Source: Hypericum androsaemum
Taxonomy: Eukaryota; Streptophyta; Magnoliopsida; Malpighiales; Hypericaceae
NCBI GenBank assembly: GCA_963995505.1
Contig: OZ023186.1
Span: forward strand, 5,518,001 to 5,582,000
Direction: 5' to 3'
Length of the DNA stretch: 64,000 nt
A program made the position numbers and the translations under genes. This document shows, one piece after another, positions 23,476-34,720 of this stretch; positions within the stretch are counted from its first letter, which is position 1, and every line of letters begins with the position of its first letter. Under the pieces are notes generated by a model. It was given only the letters and a program-made list of their open reading frames with translations. It was not told the DNA's origin and ran no database searches.

Positions 23476-23903
23476 GTAAGTGATATTACAGTTCTGGAGT
23501 CTCCCATAGTTTCCTTAGCAGTTTATTTAGTTAATATTTATATGCTGGTTTCAGTTGGCTATGGTATGAAGTTTCAGTTGATATGGACTTCTGTTCAATT
23601 TGTTCAAAAAATTTCCTACCATTTTTTACATGTTAGGAAGTTGGTTTTAGCATCTAGCTTTTGTATATTTAGGCCATTGTTGCATTATTTATCTGTCAAG
23701 GCAGACTTTCTGCTGTCTTGTATAGTTCTTAAGTAAGATCCTCTCTTTTTTAAGGTTTGGAGGCAAATTGTTAGGTTGAAATGTCCGTGGACATCGCGGA
23801 GTCCTTTTCTCCGGCCTAACTTTGTATGTCACACCATGTTGGACTCTTTATGTTTATACGTGCTAACTGGAGCTATGTTTTCATATCCTTTCATCTGAAT
23901 CAG
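23476..23903 (+). other. RpoT intron 1
   Basis: A 428-bp intron, GTAAGT to CAG. The open frame that runs into it from exon 1 is read-through only. Confidence 0.85.
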
Positions 23904-24223
23904 GCTAGAATTTACAAAATTATGGAGAAGACAAAGCGCAAGAGCAATGTAAAGAACAACGAACTCGATGGTGAATCTAATGCATTAACCCATGACAAAC
24001 AGAAGAACTCAGACAAGGAACAGAAAAGATTAAGGAAAAAGATTGATGTGTTAATGGAAAAGAAAAATGTTTACGAATTAAGGAAGGTAGTAAAAGGCCA
24101 AGATGATGCAGTGCCTTGGGTGCCTTGGGGCCACGAGATACGAGCTAAGGTATATTTAGTTGAGCAAATATGAAGACAAAAGTTCCCTTAGTTGTTGAAT
24201 TGTTTTCTCATGGCCATAGTTTC

Positions 24224-24439
24224 TGTTAGGATTTGTCTCAAATTCTAGACAAGTTAGTACTCTATTCTAATATTAGATAGGGTAATAATCTCCTATATAT
24301 AGGGACGAAACCCTTGTAATGGGTGGTTGGGTTGTTGGACTCTCATAGTGAACTCTCTCCCTTTGCCCGTGGTTTTCTCCCCGATTGGGGTTTCCACGTA
24401 AATTCTTGTGTCTCGTGTTTACTCGTTTTCGATCTAACA
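24224..24439 (+). repeat. 5' LTR of copia 2
   Basis: 216 bp, TG...CA, with a TATATATA box about 70 bp from its start. I see no difference from the 3' copy. Confidence 0.95.
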
Positions 24440-24441
24440 AT

Positions 24442-24453
24442 TGGTATCAGAGC
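24442..24453 (+). other. Primer binding site (initiator Met-tRNA type)
   Basis: TGGTATCAGAGC, two bases after the 5' LTR. It is the standard plant copia PBS complementary to the 3' end of initiator tRNA-Met. Confidence 0.95.
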
Positions 24454-25054
24454 CGGATTGAGATTCGAGTATTTGAGATAAAGAAAAAAAATTGAGATGA
24501 GTGGCAGAGAAGAGACGTGAAGGTGAGAAAAGGGGAAATTGGGGAAGATTGGGATTTTGGAGAAGAAAATTCAATCACCCTCCTTGGAGCCGCCGTTCAG
24601 CCACGAAGGAGACGACCGCCGCCCCGAGTCCACCTCCATCGACCGTCCAGCCCGCAGCAGCTCCGCCACCCATAGATCGGAGCTGACGGCGGTGAGAAGA
24701 GAAGAATCGTCGAGGAGAGAGAGAGAGCTCGAGGAGAGAGAGAGCTCGGGGAGAGAGCTCACGAACCCGAGCTCGCCGCTGCTCGCTCATCGCCTTGAGC
24801 CGCTGCTGCCCAGCACCGCCGCTGCCTGCTGTCCGTGAGCAAGAAGGAGGATCGACGGCGGAAGGAGAAAATTGGGGAGAGAGAGAGAAGGAGGTTTCGG
24901 GGGAGATCGAGACCCGTGGTGACCGACCCAACCGTTCCCGTGCTCCGCTGACCGAGGCCGAGTCGTCCTCCAGCCGCTCAGCCGCCCCCCGTGGTGGTCC
25001 TGCCGTCAACCACGTTTTTGGGGGAGTTTTGGGTTGAAAAACCCTATTCCCGAG

Positions 25055-25125
25055 TTGACTTGGTCAACAGTTTGACTGGTCAACATTTTGACTAGTCAAC
25101 AGTTGACTGGTTGACTAAAAGTCAA
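25055..25125 (+). promoter_or_regulatory. Cluster of nine TTGAC/GTCAA cores in the copia 2 leader
   Basis: Nine TTGAC cores on either strand fall within 71 bp of the untranslated leader, just before the gag ATG at 25192. TTGAC(C/T) is the W-box core bound by WRKY factors. Palindromic TTGAC-GTCAA pairs recur every 15-17 bp. The binding role is inferred. Confidence 0.5.
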
Positions 25126-25191
25126 CTGTTTTGGCTGATTTTAGTTTTCTAACCTGTTTTGAGCGGTTTTCTTGGTTCGAGTTATTTCAGG

Positions 25192-28100
25192 ATGACTTCG
25201 ATGAAATACGAGATTCCTCAGTTGACGAGAAAAACTAATTTTTCCTTGTGGCAGGTTAAGATGCGTGCTATTCTGACACATTTAGAGCTGGATGAGACTC
25301 TACTTGATGAGAAGTCGATGCCTTCGAGTTGGGATGATGCGATGAAAGCGTCAAAGAATCGTAAGGCTGTGAGTCAGATTCAGCTGCATTTGTCAGATGA
25401 TATTTTGCGGGACGTGTTGAAGGAGACAATAGCTTCCTCTTTGTGGGCAAAGCTTGAAAAGTTGTGCATGCCCAAGAGTTTGACCAACAAACTGTGCTTG
25501 AAGCAACGACTGTTTTCCATCCGGATGCAAGAAGATAAGTCTGTTCATGACCACCTTAATGAATTTAAGGATATAGTGGCTGATCTTAGAACTCTGGATG
25601 TGAAGTATGATGATGAAGATTTGGCTTTATTGTTATTATGCTCGTTGCCTGTTTCTTATCAGCAATTCAGGGATACTCTGTTGTTCAGTCATGATACTCT
25701 GAGTTGGGATAATGTCCATGATTCGCTCTTGGAGAAAGAGAGAATTGATAAGCACACTGTGAGTTCCTCTGAAAATAGCCAAGGGACTGGCTTGGTCGTG
25801 AGAGGGAGGTTTGAAGAGAGGAATGCTAAGTCTGGTTCGAAGAAGAAGAGCAGAAGCAAATCAAGGTCAAGGCAAAAAGATAAGACTTGTTTCAATTGTC
25901 ATAAGGTTGGGCATATTAAATGGTTCTGTCCAGAGTTGAAGAACAAGAAGAAGGGCGAGAAGTCCAGTGCTCCGAAAGGAGAAAGTTCTGATAGCGGCAG
26001 TGCTAGTATTGCCACCACCACTCAGAAAGAAGAATCTGATGGAGACCTTTTGTCTGTGATTGATGGGAAGTCTAAAGTTGATGCTGATTGGGTCCTTGAT
26101 TCTGCTTGTACGTTTCATATGTGTCCTATCAGGGACTGGTTTTCAACATATGAACGTGCGGAGGGTAATGTTCTCATGGGAAATAATTTTGTCTGCAAGG
26201 TTGTTGGTATTGGCACAGTGAAGATCAAGATGCATGATGGTGTCATTCGAACTTTGACGAATGTGAGGCATATTCCTGATTTGAAGCGGAACTTGATTTC
26301 GTTGAGTACTCTTGATACATTGGGGTACAAGTATACCGGAGAAGGTGGAGTTCTTCGTGTGAGTAAGAACTCATTAGTGCATATGAAGGCCAAGAAGGAG
26401 GTTGGGAATCTGTATGTTTTGCAGGGTTCTACAGTTACAGGGACTGCTGCTGCTGCATCTGGCTCGTTGACAGATTCTGAGAACACCTCATTGTGGCATA
26501 TGCGACTTGGTCACATGAGCGAGAAAGGCATGACCGAGCTAAATAGGAGAGGATTATTATGTGGACAGGGTATTGGGAAGCTGGAATTTTGTGAGCACTG
26601 TGTGTTTGGCAAGCAGAAGAAAGTCAGTTTTCAGAAAGGTGTGCACACTACAAAGGGAAAACTTGACTATGTTCATTCTGATCTTTGGGGACCGTCTCAA
26701 GTTGCAACAAAGAATGGTTCCAAGTATATGCTGACTATCATTGATGATTATTCGAGGAAGGTGTGGGCGTTCTTCTTGAAGAGCAAGGATCATGTCTTTG
26801 TCACTTTCAAGCAGTGGAAGACTATGATTGAGAAGCAGACTGGGAGAGATGTCAAGCATCTCCGCACAGACAATGGATTGGAGTTTTGCTCTAGTTGGTT
26901 TGATGAGTTCTGCAAGAATGAGGGTATTGTCAGGCATAAGACAATCCCTGGTACACCTCAACAGAATGGAGTCGCTGAAAGAATGAACAGAACTTTGTTG
27001 GAGAAAGTTCGTTGTATGCTGTCAAATGCTGGTTTGCCTAAGTCATTTTGGGCTGAAGCTGCTTCTACTGCCTGTCACCTTGTTAATCGTTCACCTCATG
27101 TATCACTTGATGGCAAGGTACCTGAAGAATTGTGGTCTGGAAATCCTCCTAATTATGCTGATTTGAAGATATTTGGGTGTCCTGCCTATGCTCATGTGAA
27201 TAATGGCAAGTTAGAGCCAAGATCTGTGAAGTGTATCTTCCTTGGCTATGCTTCTGGAGTGAAGGGATACAAGTTGTGGTGTCCTGAGCTGTCTAAGGTC
27301 TTGCTGAGTAGGAATGTTATTTTCAAAGAGACAGACATGCTGAGTAAGAGGGAGGATGTTTCTTCACCTGGTGTTTCCAGTGCTCCAAGTGTGGACTTGC
27401 AAAAGTCAAAAGTGCAGGTGGAGTTTGATGCTGATCCAGAAGCGAGTTCCTCCCATGATGTTGATTGCCATGAAACTACTCATGGTGGGTTGTCTGATGA
27501 AGCTGAGAATGTTGGCACAGTTGAGAGGGAACCAGCATATTCCATTGCTAAAGACAGACCCAGAAGAATGATCAGACCTCCACAGAAGTTGGGTGAGGCT
27601 GATTTTGTTGCTTTTGCCTTGAATGTGGCAGAAGAAGTTGATAGCTGTGAAGAACCGTCTAGTTACTCTGATGCTGTGAAGTCGAAAGACTCTGCTAGAT
27701 GGTTGATTGCTATGGAGGAAGAGATGGAATCTCTTCACAAGAACAAGACTTGGGAGATTACTAAGCTGCCTAAGGATAAGAAGGTTGTCAGCTGCAAGTG
27801 GGTATTCAAGAAGAAGGATGGTATACCTGGAGTTGAAGAGCCTAGATACAAGGCTAGGCTAGTAGCTAGAGGATATAGTCAGATTCCTGGTGTGGACTTT
27901 AATGAGGTGTTTTCACCAGTTGTGAAGCATACCTCGATTCGTTCTCTTCTTGGTATTGTCGCTATGCAGGATTTGGAGCTTGAACAGCTTGATGTGAAGA
28001 CAGCTTTCTTGAATGGAGAGCTTGAGGAGCGGATCTATATGGCACAGCCTGAGGGTTTTCATGTTGAAGGCAAAGAAGACCATGTGTGCTTGTTGAAGAA

Positions 28101-29208
28101 GTCCCTGTATGGCCTTAAGCAGTCTCCGAGGCAGTGGTATAAAAGGTTTGATTCCTTTATGATTTCTCATGGTTATGAGAGGAGCAAGTATGATAGTTGT
28201 GTTTACCTGAAAAGGCTACGCGACGGTTCCCAAGTGTATTTACTCCTGTATGTGGATGACATGTTAATTGCTGCAAGTGACAAAGGAGAGGTGAGGAAGC
28301 TCAAAGCTCTGTTGAGTAGCGAGTTTGAGATGAAAGATTTGGGTCCTGCTAAGAAGATTCTTGGCATGGAGATTGCCAGAGATAGAGGAGCAAGGAAATT
28401 ATTTCTGAGCCAGGAGAGTTACATTGAAAAGGTACTTGACAGGTTTGATGTGACTGGTAATCCTGTGAGTACTCCTCTTGGTACACATTTTCAGCTTTCG
28501 TCTGCCTTATCTCCACAGTCAGCTGCTGAGGTTGATTACATGTCTGGTATTCCATACTCCAATGCTGTTGGTTCTCTGATGTATGCTATGGTTTGCACAC
28601 GCCCGGATTTGGCCTATGCTGTGAGTGTTGTTAGCAGGTTTATGGCAAATCCTGGAGAAGGTCATTGGAGAGCAGTTGAGTGGATTATGAGGTACTTGAA
28701 GGGTACCAAAGGCGTGTATCTACAGTTTGGAAGCACCAATGATGGAGTTGTTGGTTTCGTTGATTCAGCTTACGCTAGAGACCTTGATAAGTCTAGGTCC
28801 TTGTCTGGATATGTCTTCACTCTTGGAGGATGTGCTATCAGTTGGAGAGCTTGTCTACAGGCCACAGTGGCGTTGTCTACCACTGAGGCAGAGTACATGG
28901 CTATAACTGAAGGTGTAAAGGAGGCTATCTGGTTGAAAGGTTTCTTCAGTGAAATCTGTGAGAAGCTGCAGGTCAGTACAGTGTACTGTGATAGTCAAAG
29001 TGCTATCCATCTCACGAGGGATGCTATGTATCATGAGAGGACGAAGCACATTGATGTGAGGTACCACTTCATTCGGGAGCATGTTGCTCAAGGTGACATT
29101 GTTGTGAGCAAGGTCGGTACCAAGGACAACCCTGCAGACATGTTGACGAAGCCGCTTTCTGGTGCTAAGTTCGAGCATTGCTTGGACTTAGTAAGTGTTC
29201 GTGCTTGA
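25192..29208 (+). CDS. Copia 2 gag-pol polyprotein, intact
   Basis: 1338 residues from the first in-frame ATG at 25192 ([11 protein letters not shown]). Domains in order: UBN2 gag; zinc knuckle [14 protein letters not shown] (25888-25929); aspartic protease with LDSAC (Asp 26098-26100; DSAC in place of DSGA); GAG-pre-integrase with [11 protein letters not shown] and CEHCVFGKQ; integrase DDE core ([24 protein letters not shown]); reverse transcriptase with [10 protein letters not shown] and YVDD (28249-28260); and RNase H ending ADMLTKPL. In RNase H the second acidic position of the usual V/SDxDxAGD block reads VDSAYARD, which may weaken activity. Overall organisation and motifs resemble Tnt1-type Tork elements. 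Confidence 0.95.
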   Translation: MTSMKYEIPQLTRKTNFSLWQVKMRAILTHLELDETLLDEKSMPSSWDDAMKASKNRKAVSQIQLHLSDDILRDVLKETIASSLWAKLEKLCMPKSLTNKLCLKQRLFSIRMQEDKSVHDHLNEFKDIVADLRTLDVKYDDEDLALLLLCSLPVSYQQFRDTLLFSHDTLSWDNVHDSLLEKERIDKHTVSSSENSQGTGLVVRGRFEERNAKSGSKKKSRSKSRSRQKDKTCFNCHKVGHIKWFCPELKNKKKGEKSSAPKGESSDSGSASIATTTQKEESDGDLLSVIDGKSKVDADWVLDSACTFHMCPIRDWFSTYERAEGNVLMGNNFVCKVVGIGTVKIKMHDGVIRTLTNVRHIPDLKRNLISLSTLDTLGYKYTGEGGVLRVSKNSLVHMKAKKEVGNLYVLQGSTVTGTAAAASGSLTDSENTSLWHMRLGHMSEKGMTELNRRGLLCGQGIGKLEFCEHCVFGKQKKVSFQKGVHTTKGKLDYVHSDLWGPSQVATKNGSKYMLTIIDDYSRKVWAFFLKSKDHVFVTFKQWKTMIEKQTGRDVKHLRTDNGLEFCSSWFDEFCKNEGIVRHKTIPGTPQQNGVAERMNRTLLEKVRCMLSNAGLPKSFWAEAASTACHLVNRSPHVSLDGKVPEELWSGNPPNYADLKIFGCPAYAHVNNGKLEPRSVKCIFLGYASGVKGYKLWCPELSKVLLSRNVIFKETDMLSKREDVSSPGVSSAPSVDLQKSKVQVEFDADPEASSSHDVDCHETTHGGLSDEAENVGTVEREPAYSIAKDRPRRMIRPPQKLGEADFVAFALNVAEEVDSCEEPSSYSDAVKSKDSARWLIAMEEEMESLHKNKTWEITKLPKDKKVVSCKWVFKKKDGIPGVEEPRYKARLVARGYSQIPGVDFNEVFSPVVKHTSIRSLLGIVAMQDLELEQLDVKTAFLNGELEERIYMAQPEGFHVEGKEDHVCLLKKSLYGLKQSPRQWYKRFDSFMISHGYERSKYDSCVYLKRLRDGSQVYLLLYVDDMLIAASDKGEVRKLKALLSSEFEMKDLGPAKKILGMEIARDRGARKLFLSQESYIEKVLDRFDVTGNPVSTPLGTHFQLSSALSPQSAAEVDYMSGIPYSNAVGSLMYAMVCTRPDLAYAVSVVSRFMANPGEGHWRAVEWIMRYLKGTKGVYLQFGSTNDGVVGFVDSAYARDLDKSRSLSGYVFTLGGCAISWRACLQATVALSTTEAEYMAITEGVKEAIWLKGFFSEICEKLQVSTVYCDSQSAIHLTRDAMYHERTKHIDVRYHFIREHVAQGDIVVSKVGTKDNPADMLTKPLSGAKFEHCLDLVSVRA

Positions 29209-29290
29209 TGATGATTGCCCTTAGGGGCTGGTGGTGAAGGTGGAGCAGCGTTGATGTTGGAGTCATAGAATTTGGTCCAAGGTGGAGATT

Positions 29291-29506
29291 TGTTAGGATT
29301 TGTCTCAAATTCTAGACAAGTTAGTACTCTATTCTAATATTAGATAGGGTAATAATCTCCTATATATAGGGACGAAACCCTTGTAATGGGTGGTTGGGTT
29401 GTTGGACTCTCATAGTGAACTCTCTCCCTTTGCCCGTGGTTTTCTCCCCGATTGGGGTTTCCACGTAAATTCTTGTGTCTCGTGTTTACTCGTTTTCGAT
29501 CTAACA
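29291..29506 (+). repeat. 3' LTR of copia 2
   Basis: 216 bp, identical by eye to 24224-24439. It ends only 8 bases before RpoT exon 3 (starts 29515), so its pyrimidine-rich end now supplies the sequence before the splice acceptor. Confidence 0.95.
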
Positions 29507-30079
29507 ATTTCCAGGTTGGTTGCCGCTTGATTGACCTGTTGATTGAAGTAGCCTATATTCCTGTTGACCACAAGAGCGACGGACCTCCAGACATTCGTCC
29601 CGCGTTTTCGCACGCGATGAAAACAGTGACAGATAAACAGTGAGACTGATGCAAGATCTTTTGTGTCTCCTCTTTGTTTGCACTGTCGGAATAACATGAT
29701 ATAGCAACCTGTAAATTAACCAGTGGTCTATGGTCTTTGGATAGGCATGGCAGCAAGAGATATGGGGTGATTAAGTGTGATCCACTGGTTCTGAGAGGCC
29801 TGGAGAAATCATCAGTATGTGTGGTTTTATCCTATTCCCATGTTTTATTTGGTTGTTCTGGTTTTCAACGTGTACTTAGCTGTTGAATTAAGTTGGCTCT
29901 CACTTTTTCTTGAGCAGGGTGGACTCGTGGTCATCCCTTATCAGCCTATGCTGGTGCCTCCCTTGAACTGGAGAAGGTAAGAAATTTGAGTTCTTTTACT
30001 TTTCTTGTTCAAGTTCTTGGAAACATGCATATTATAATCAAGTGTTAGCTGAAGTACCAGGTTCTTGTTATGTGTTTTT

Positions 30080-30421
30080 TGTTAAAATCTCTATATCCAA
30101 CCCAAAATCATAAGACAATGGGTTTGTGAATTTTCCACATTTATAAACTTGCCTCTCATTCGTGTTTTAACCGATGTGGGATTCTCAACACGCCCCCTCA
30201 AACGAGACCCATCGGGTCAAAGATTGCACTGGCTTTGATTTCACCAAAGTGCGAGACATGGGGGTCGTGCGAGCTCAACAATGGATACGGGATCAACCCG
30301 CTCTGATACTATGTTAAAATCTCCATATCCAACCCAAAACCTTAAAACAATGGGTTGGTAGATTTTCCACACTTATAAATTTGTCCCCCGCTATTGTTTT
30401 AACCGAGTGGGATTCTCAACA
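30080..30421 (-). mobile_element. TRIM (miniature LTR retrotransposon) in RpoT intron 5
   Basis: Two direct repeats of about 110 bp, 30080-30190 and 30312-30421, each TGTTAAAATCTC...GATTCTCAACA on the plus strand. On the minus strand the right-hand LTR is followed immediately by TAGTATCAGAGC, one mismatch from the tRNA-Met PBS. The other LTR is preceded by a G-rich tract (GTTTGAGGGGGCG). The 121-bp interior has no coding capacity. This is the TRIM architecture, in antisense to RpoT. Confidence 0.85.
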
Positions 30422-31717
30422 CTTTTTTTCTGTCTTTTCATAAATTGTAATTTGTCTGGACAGATATGATAAAGGGGCATACTTTTATTTGCAATCCTTT
30501 GTCATGAAAATTGAACGATAAGCAGTCAAAAGGACTCCACCAGAGCAATTAAAGCCTGTTTTTGAGGTAGTTGCTTATTCTCATAATGTAACTTCAGTGT
30601 TTGGTGATTTGTTGATTGTTATTTGTTGTTTAATCTTTTCCCTTTTAATCAATAACATTGCTAATTTTTGTACCAGGCTCTGGATATCCTAGGAAATACC
30701 AAATGGAGAGTGAATAAAAGGGTACTCGCGGTAGTGGATCGAATTTGGGCTAGTGGAGGCCGCCTTGCTGGCTTGGTTGACCGTGAAGATGTGAGCTTAT
30801 ACTTGCACTGACTGTTGTCTTTCCTCAAATTTGTTCCTTTGGAGAAGTTTTGTATTTGGTTATAGTCTTTTCTTTTCCCTTTTTCATGATTTCATTGATG
30901 TAATGTGCTGGTAGCTTGCTTTTGCCGAGAAACCTGACACTGAAGATGAAGCTGAAATTAAGAAATGGAAGTGGAAAGTAAAAAATACAAAGAAGGAAAA
31001 TCGCGAGAGGCATTCACAACGATGTAATGTAGAGCTTAAGCTCGGTGTAAGTAGCTCTTTTTTTGATGGAATATATATATTTCTGTCATCTTTTGTGGGT
31101 ATGTAGGTACATTAACCTCGTATCTAATCAGGTGGCCCGAAAGTTTAGAGATGAGGAAGGGTTCTACTATCCACATCAACTTGATTTCCGTGGTCGTGCA
31201 TATCCCATGCATCCTTATCTTAATCACCTTGGTTCTGATCTTTGCCGGGGTATTTTGGAGTTTGCGGAAGGTCGGCCTCTTGGCAAGTCTGGCTTTCAGT
31301 GGCTGAAGATACATTTGGCTAATCAGTATGGTGGTGGCGTCGACAAATTGTCTTTTGAAGGTCGTGCAACATTCACTGAAAACCATATAAATGATATCTT
31401 TGATTCTGCCGACCAGCCTCTCGAGGGGAGGAGATGGTGGTTGGGTGCAGAGGATCCTCTTCAGTGCTTGGCAACATGTATTAACCTCGCCGAAGCATTG
31501 AGGAGCTCCTCTCCACATACCACAGTTTCCCACTTGCCTATTCACCAGGTATGTCTATGTCAACTTTAGTCCTTAATCAAGGGCGCAATCGTTATGAGAA
31601 GTTAGCCCTTTATGTCAATCATCATTGATGCATGCATGTATGGACACAAAAAATATTAATTTACTTTAATTATTTGATTTAATGAGGAACTGAAGACGGT
31701 AGATTGTACTTGGATAT

Positions 31718-31952
31718 TGTGATACCCCGTTAATGATCTGTTCTGTCTGAAACGCTTAAGTGATTTAATTGATACTATCAATATCTACAAGGTGCACCTT
31801 CTTTTCCGGCACACATCCTGAGACGTGTTTGGCCTAGAGTAGGATCAGGATAGGTGACCTCGTCGGAAATTTTTGGGATGCGTGTGAGTGAGGACAAAAC
31901 ACGCTGGAAAAGACCCGTGTGAAAACAATCGGTCGGATCACGGGGCGTTACA
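31718..31952. mobile_element. MITE-like repeat with TGTGATACCCCG / CGGGGCGTTACA ends in RpoT intron 9
   Basis: The 235-bp segment starts TGTGATACCCCG and ends CGGGGCGTTACA, imperfect inverted termini. The interior is locally GC-richer than the intron. I could not find a convincing TSD. It could also be a solo LTR remnant. Confidence 0.4.
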
Positions 31953-33775
31953 TGCCCCTGCGATTCTAACTTCCTTTACTCTCTATGCCAGGATGGTTCG
32001 TGTAATGGTCTACAACACTATGCGGCCCTTGGCAGAGACGAGGTAGGCAACTGCACCACTGCCATTTGTTTAAGTTGAGGCATGTTCAGTTAAATGACTG
32101 CATTACATTTCTCATTCAGCTGTTAGCAACATCTGTAAATCTTGTTGGGCAAGAGAAACCAGCCGATGTATACTCGAGATTTGCTGAAAGGTATACTCTC
32201 TTTCTAGTGGAAATTGTTGAATTTTTCTGTTTCATTAATTAATTTCGTGTAGTTGTTATTGTAATATGTAGAGTTTCAGATATCATGCATAGAGATGCAG
32301 AGAGAGATCCCGCAACCGATCCAGATGCATTGCTTGCTAAGGAATTGGTCAATCAGGTTCTGTTCTCTTCTATTCTTGTGCCTATTTGTCGATTTCAACA
32401 ATTGAAGCACATATTTTCGAGAAACATGCATCACAGACCATAAAGATGTTGTTGTCTTCAGGTGGACAGGAAATTTGTAAAGCAGACAGTGATGACATCT
32501 GTGTACGGTGTGACTTACCTTGGTGCGCGCGACCAGATATATCGGCGGCTGAAAGAACGCGGTGCAGTTATTGATGATCCGCATAAATCAGCTAGCTATG
32601 GAGCAAAAGTAAGCCTGCTAGGAGGAGTTACCTGTTGTTACTCTGTGACTGGTTTATAGTTTGCACCAACTGCTCTTCTGCATGAGCAGACGACGATGAA
32701 GGCTCTGGACGAGAAGTTTGACGGTCCCAAATGCATTAAGGCATGGCTAACCGGATGTGCGAAGGTACAGTTGCCTCATGTTCTACATCTTTGGAATTTT
32801 TGCGAGAAAATATTATGATTCCGAGACCAAGCTGTTAATAATGTTGCAGGTTATAGCGGCCGACAATAAATTTGTTCGATGGACTACTCCCCTAGGACTC
32901 CCGGTGGTACAACCATATTGTAACTGGAAAAGACACCTGGTAAGATCGATCTGTGATTGTCCAGCAAGTTCTCTTCTAGTTTCCCATATTGATGCTCCTA
33001 TTTCATGATGAACAAACAGGTCAACACTTCTCTTCAGTCATTATCACTACAAGTAGAATCTAACAAGGTAGGTCGGGTTGACCCCGTGCCCAATACTTGT
33101 TCCATGTTGTTCTGAACCTAAATGAGAAACATGTATCGTCTTCGATCAGGAAACGGCAAGCATGAATTAACTGATAATGGGCTATGATCTTTTTGGATGG
33201 CATAGGTCAATGCAGGGAAGCAAAGAACATCTTTTCCACCAAATTTTGTTCACTCTCTTGATAGTTCCCACATGATGATGACTGCGGGTGTTTGCAAGAA
33301 GGCGGGTCTGACTTTTGCAGGTACTCCCCCCCTTCATGCATAAATAGAGCTGCTCGAGCATGTAGGGATGTGTACACAGACCAACACGAATGCGAAAGCT
33401 CGTTGAACACGGACCGCTGTGCTCACCATAGAAAATTCACTTCTTTTTTTTGTTAATTTCAATGCTCTGCTGCAGGAGTGCACGATTCTTTTTGGACACA
33501 TGCATGTGACGTTGATGAGTTGAACAGAATTCTAAGAGAAAAATTTGTGGAGCTGTATGATGCACCGATCTTGGAGAATGTAAGGCGCTTATCCTTTTAA
33601 AGTTGATCTCTCCAACTTCAACCATGACACTGATGGCTTTGGTGGTGGTGTCCTTGCTTTGCAGTTGTTGGAGGGCTTCCGAAAATCATATCCGGGTTTG
33701 AAGTTTCCTCAGTTACCTGAACGAGGAAACTTCGATCTCAGACACGTTCTGGGATCACAGTACTTCTTCAACTAG

Positions 33776-33929
33776 ACTAACAAGAACACAACCTCACATC
33801 TCGCTGACGATATTCTTTGAGCATGCATCCATGTGCCGAGGCAACTACAATATGCCTTGCGCAGAACAAAGGCCAATGCTGTCTAAAGTTCCGGAATTCA
33901 GGCCAATCCGCTTAAGTTTTCCCGACCGA
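33776..33929 (+). other. RpoT 3' flank
   Basis: Presumed 3' UTR. No polyadenylation site can be called with confidence. Confidence 0.4.
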
Positions 33930-34720
33930 AAAAAATATCGGATAATTCGAATTATCAGAATTTTCATAATCAGAAATATCAAAAATTAATATTTTTCTAT
34001 CTGAATCCGAATAATGAATTATCCGAAATCCAAAATTATTTCAGATACGAATTCAGATAATCCAAATTATCCAAATTTTAAAAACCTAGACACACCTAAA
34101 GACTCATCCCTCCTTAACTGCACCGGTTCGTTAAGAACCCAAGTACCCAACACACCAATAGAAACAACAAAAGCAAAGTGCAAAAAAAAGCAACGAAAAG
34201 AGGGTTGACCGGAGCAACGAAAGCAATAGGAAGTAACGACAACAATACCATTTGACCGGAGCTGATGGAGCCTCGAATATTTTAGGGTTCCACTTTTCAG
34301 AGTGATTTTGATTTTAGGCTGCTGGAGTTGCTCTCTCATGGTAAGGTAAGGTGAGGTGAGCCTAAGGAAATTAAAAATGTCGGGTCCATCTTCTTTCTAA
34401 TTTAGTGAACAAATCGGCCTAGCCCACTCTTCAAACTAGGACTCCTAATTTTTAAGCATTTTTATTAAAAATTTTGGATATTCGAATTATTCGAATTAAT
34501 ATTTTTTTTATCCAAATCCGAATAAAAATTTGAAACAAAAATTTTCAATAATTCGAATTCAAAAAAATCGGAAATCAAATATCAAATTTTTTGCTCACCA
34601 AAAAAATGTCAAGTAACATTTTTGGTTAAAAATAACTCAAGTATATTTAACCAAAAAATCCAACCGAAAAAAATTTTCACCAAAAAAAAATGTATATCGG
34701 TGTCGTATTGAAATTTATAG
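33930..34720. repeat. AT-rich degenerate repeat with inverted TCGGATAATTCGAAT-like motifs
   Basis: Motifs such as CGGATAATTCGAATTAT and CCGAATAATGAATTATCCG occur at about 33950-34075. Inverted relatives (ATTCGAATTATTCGAATTAA) occur at about 34470-34600. The ends are not definable. It may be an old MITE or foldback element. Confidence 0.3.

Larger units (their letters stand above)
24224..29506 (+). mobile_element. Ty1/copia retrotransposon 2, intact, Tnt1/Tork-like, in RpoT intron 2
   Basis: A 5.28-kb element with two 216-bp LTRs (24224-24439 and 29291-29506, TGTTAGG...TAACA) that I read as identical base for base. Flanks are GTTTC (24219-24223) and ATTTC (29507-29511), a 5-bp TSD with one mismatch. 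PBS TGGTATCAGAGC lies at 24442-24453 and a purine-rich PPT at 29279-29290. A single gag-pol frame is open throughout. Identical LTRs imply very recent integration. It shares the sense orientation of the host gene and splits an intron that would otherwise be only about 80 bp. Confidence 0.96.
22786..33775 (+). pseudogene. Phage-type organellar RNA polymerase (RpoT, RpoTm-like), 19 exons, two in-frame stops
   Basis: Exons: 22786-23475, 23904-24149, 29515-29639, 29745-29814, 29918-29976, 30464-30566, 30677-30790, 30915-31046, 31132-31548, 31992-32042, 32120-32190, 32272-32356, 32462-32608, 32690-32764, 32850-32939, 33020-33067, 33206-33320, 33476-33579, 33665-33775. All have GT-AG borders and consistent phases, about 950 codons. 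T7-like catalytic motifs survive: [18 protein letters not shown] (motif A Asp, exon 10), [10 protein letters not shown] (motif B, exon 13) and HDSFWTH (motif C Asp, exon 18); it ends YFFN. The start MWRSLAKRAS looks like a mitochondrial presequence, hence RpoTm-like; plastid-type is the alternative. Lesions are a TAA at codon 12 (22819-22821), a TAA in exon 6 (30519-30521) where a few usual residues also seem lost, and a copia in intron 2. Such enzymes transcribe organellar genes; this copy cannot encode a full-length product as read. Confidence 0.9.

Noticed and set aside
24501..25037. Several open frames in the copia 2 leader
   Set aside because: The region is the GC-rich untranslated leader between PBS and gag; overlapping frames on both strands show no family resemblance.
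29410..29756. Minus-strand open frames across the 3' LTR and RpoT exon 3
   Set aside because: They are complements of the LTR and of coding exon 3; there is no independent support.
31036..31545. 169-codon antisense open frame
   Set aside because: It is the complement of RpoT exon 9.
33930..34720. A possible complete TIR element
   Set aside because: Inverted motifs are present, but ends and TSD cannot be fixed, so only a degenerate repeat is reported.
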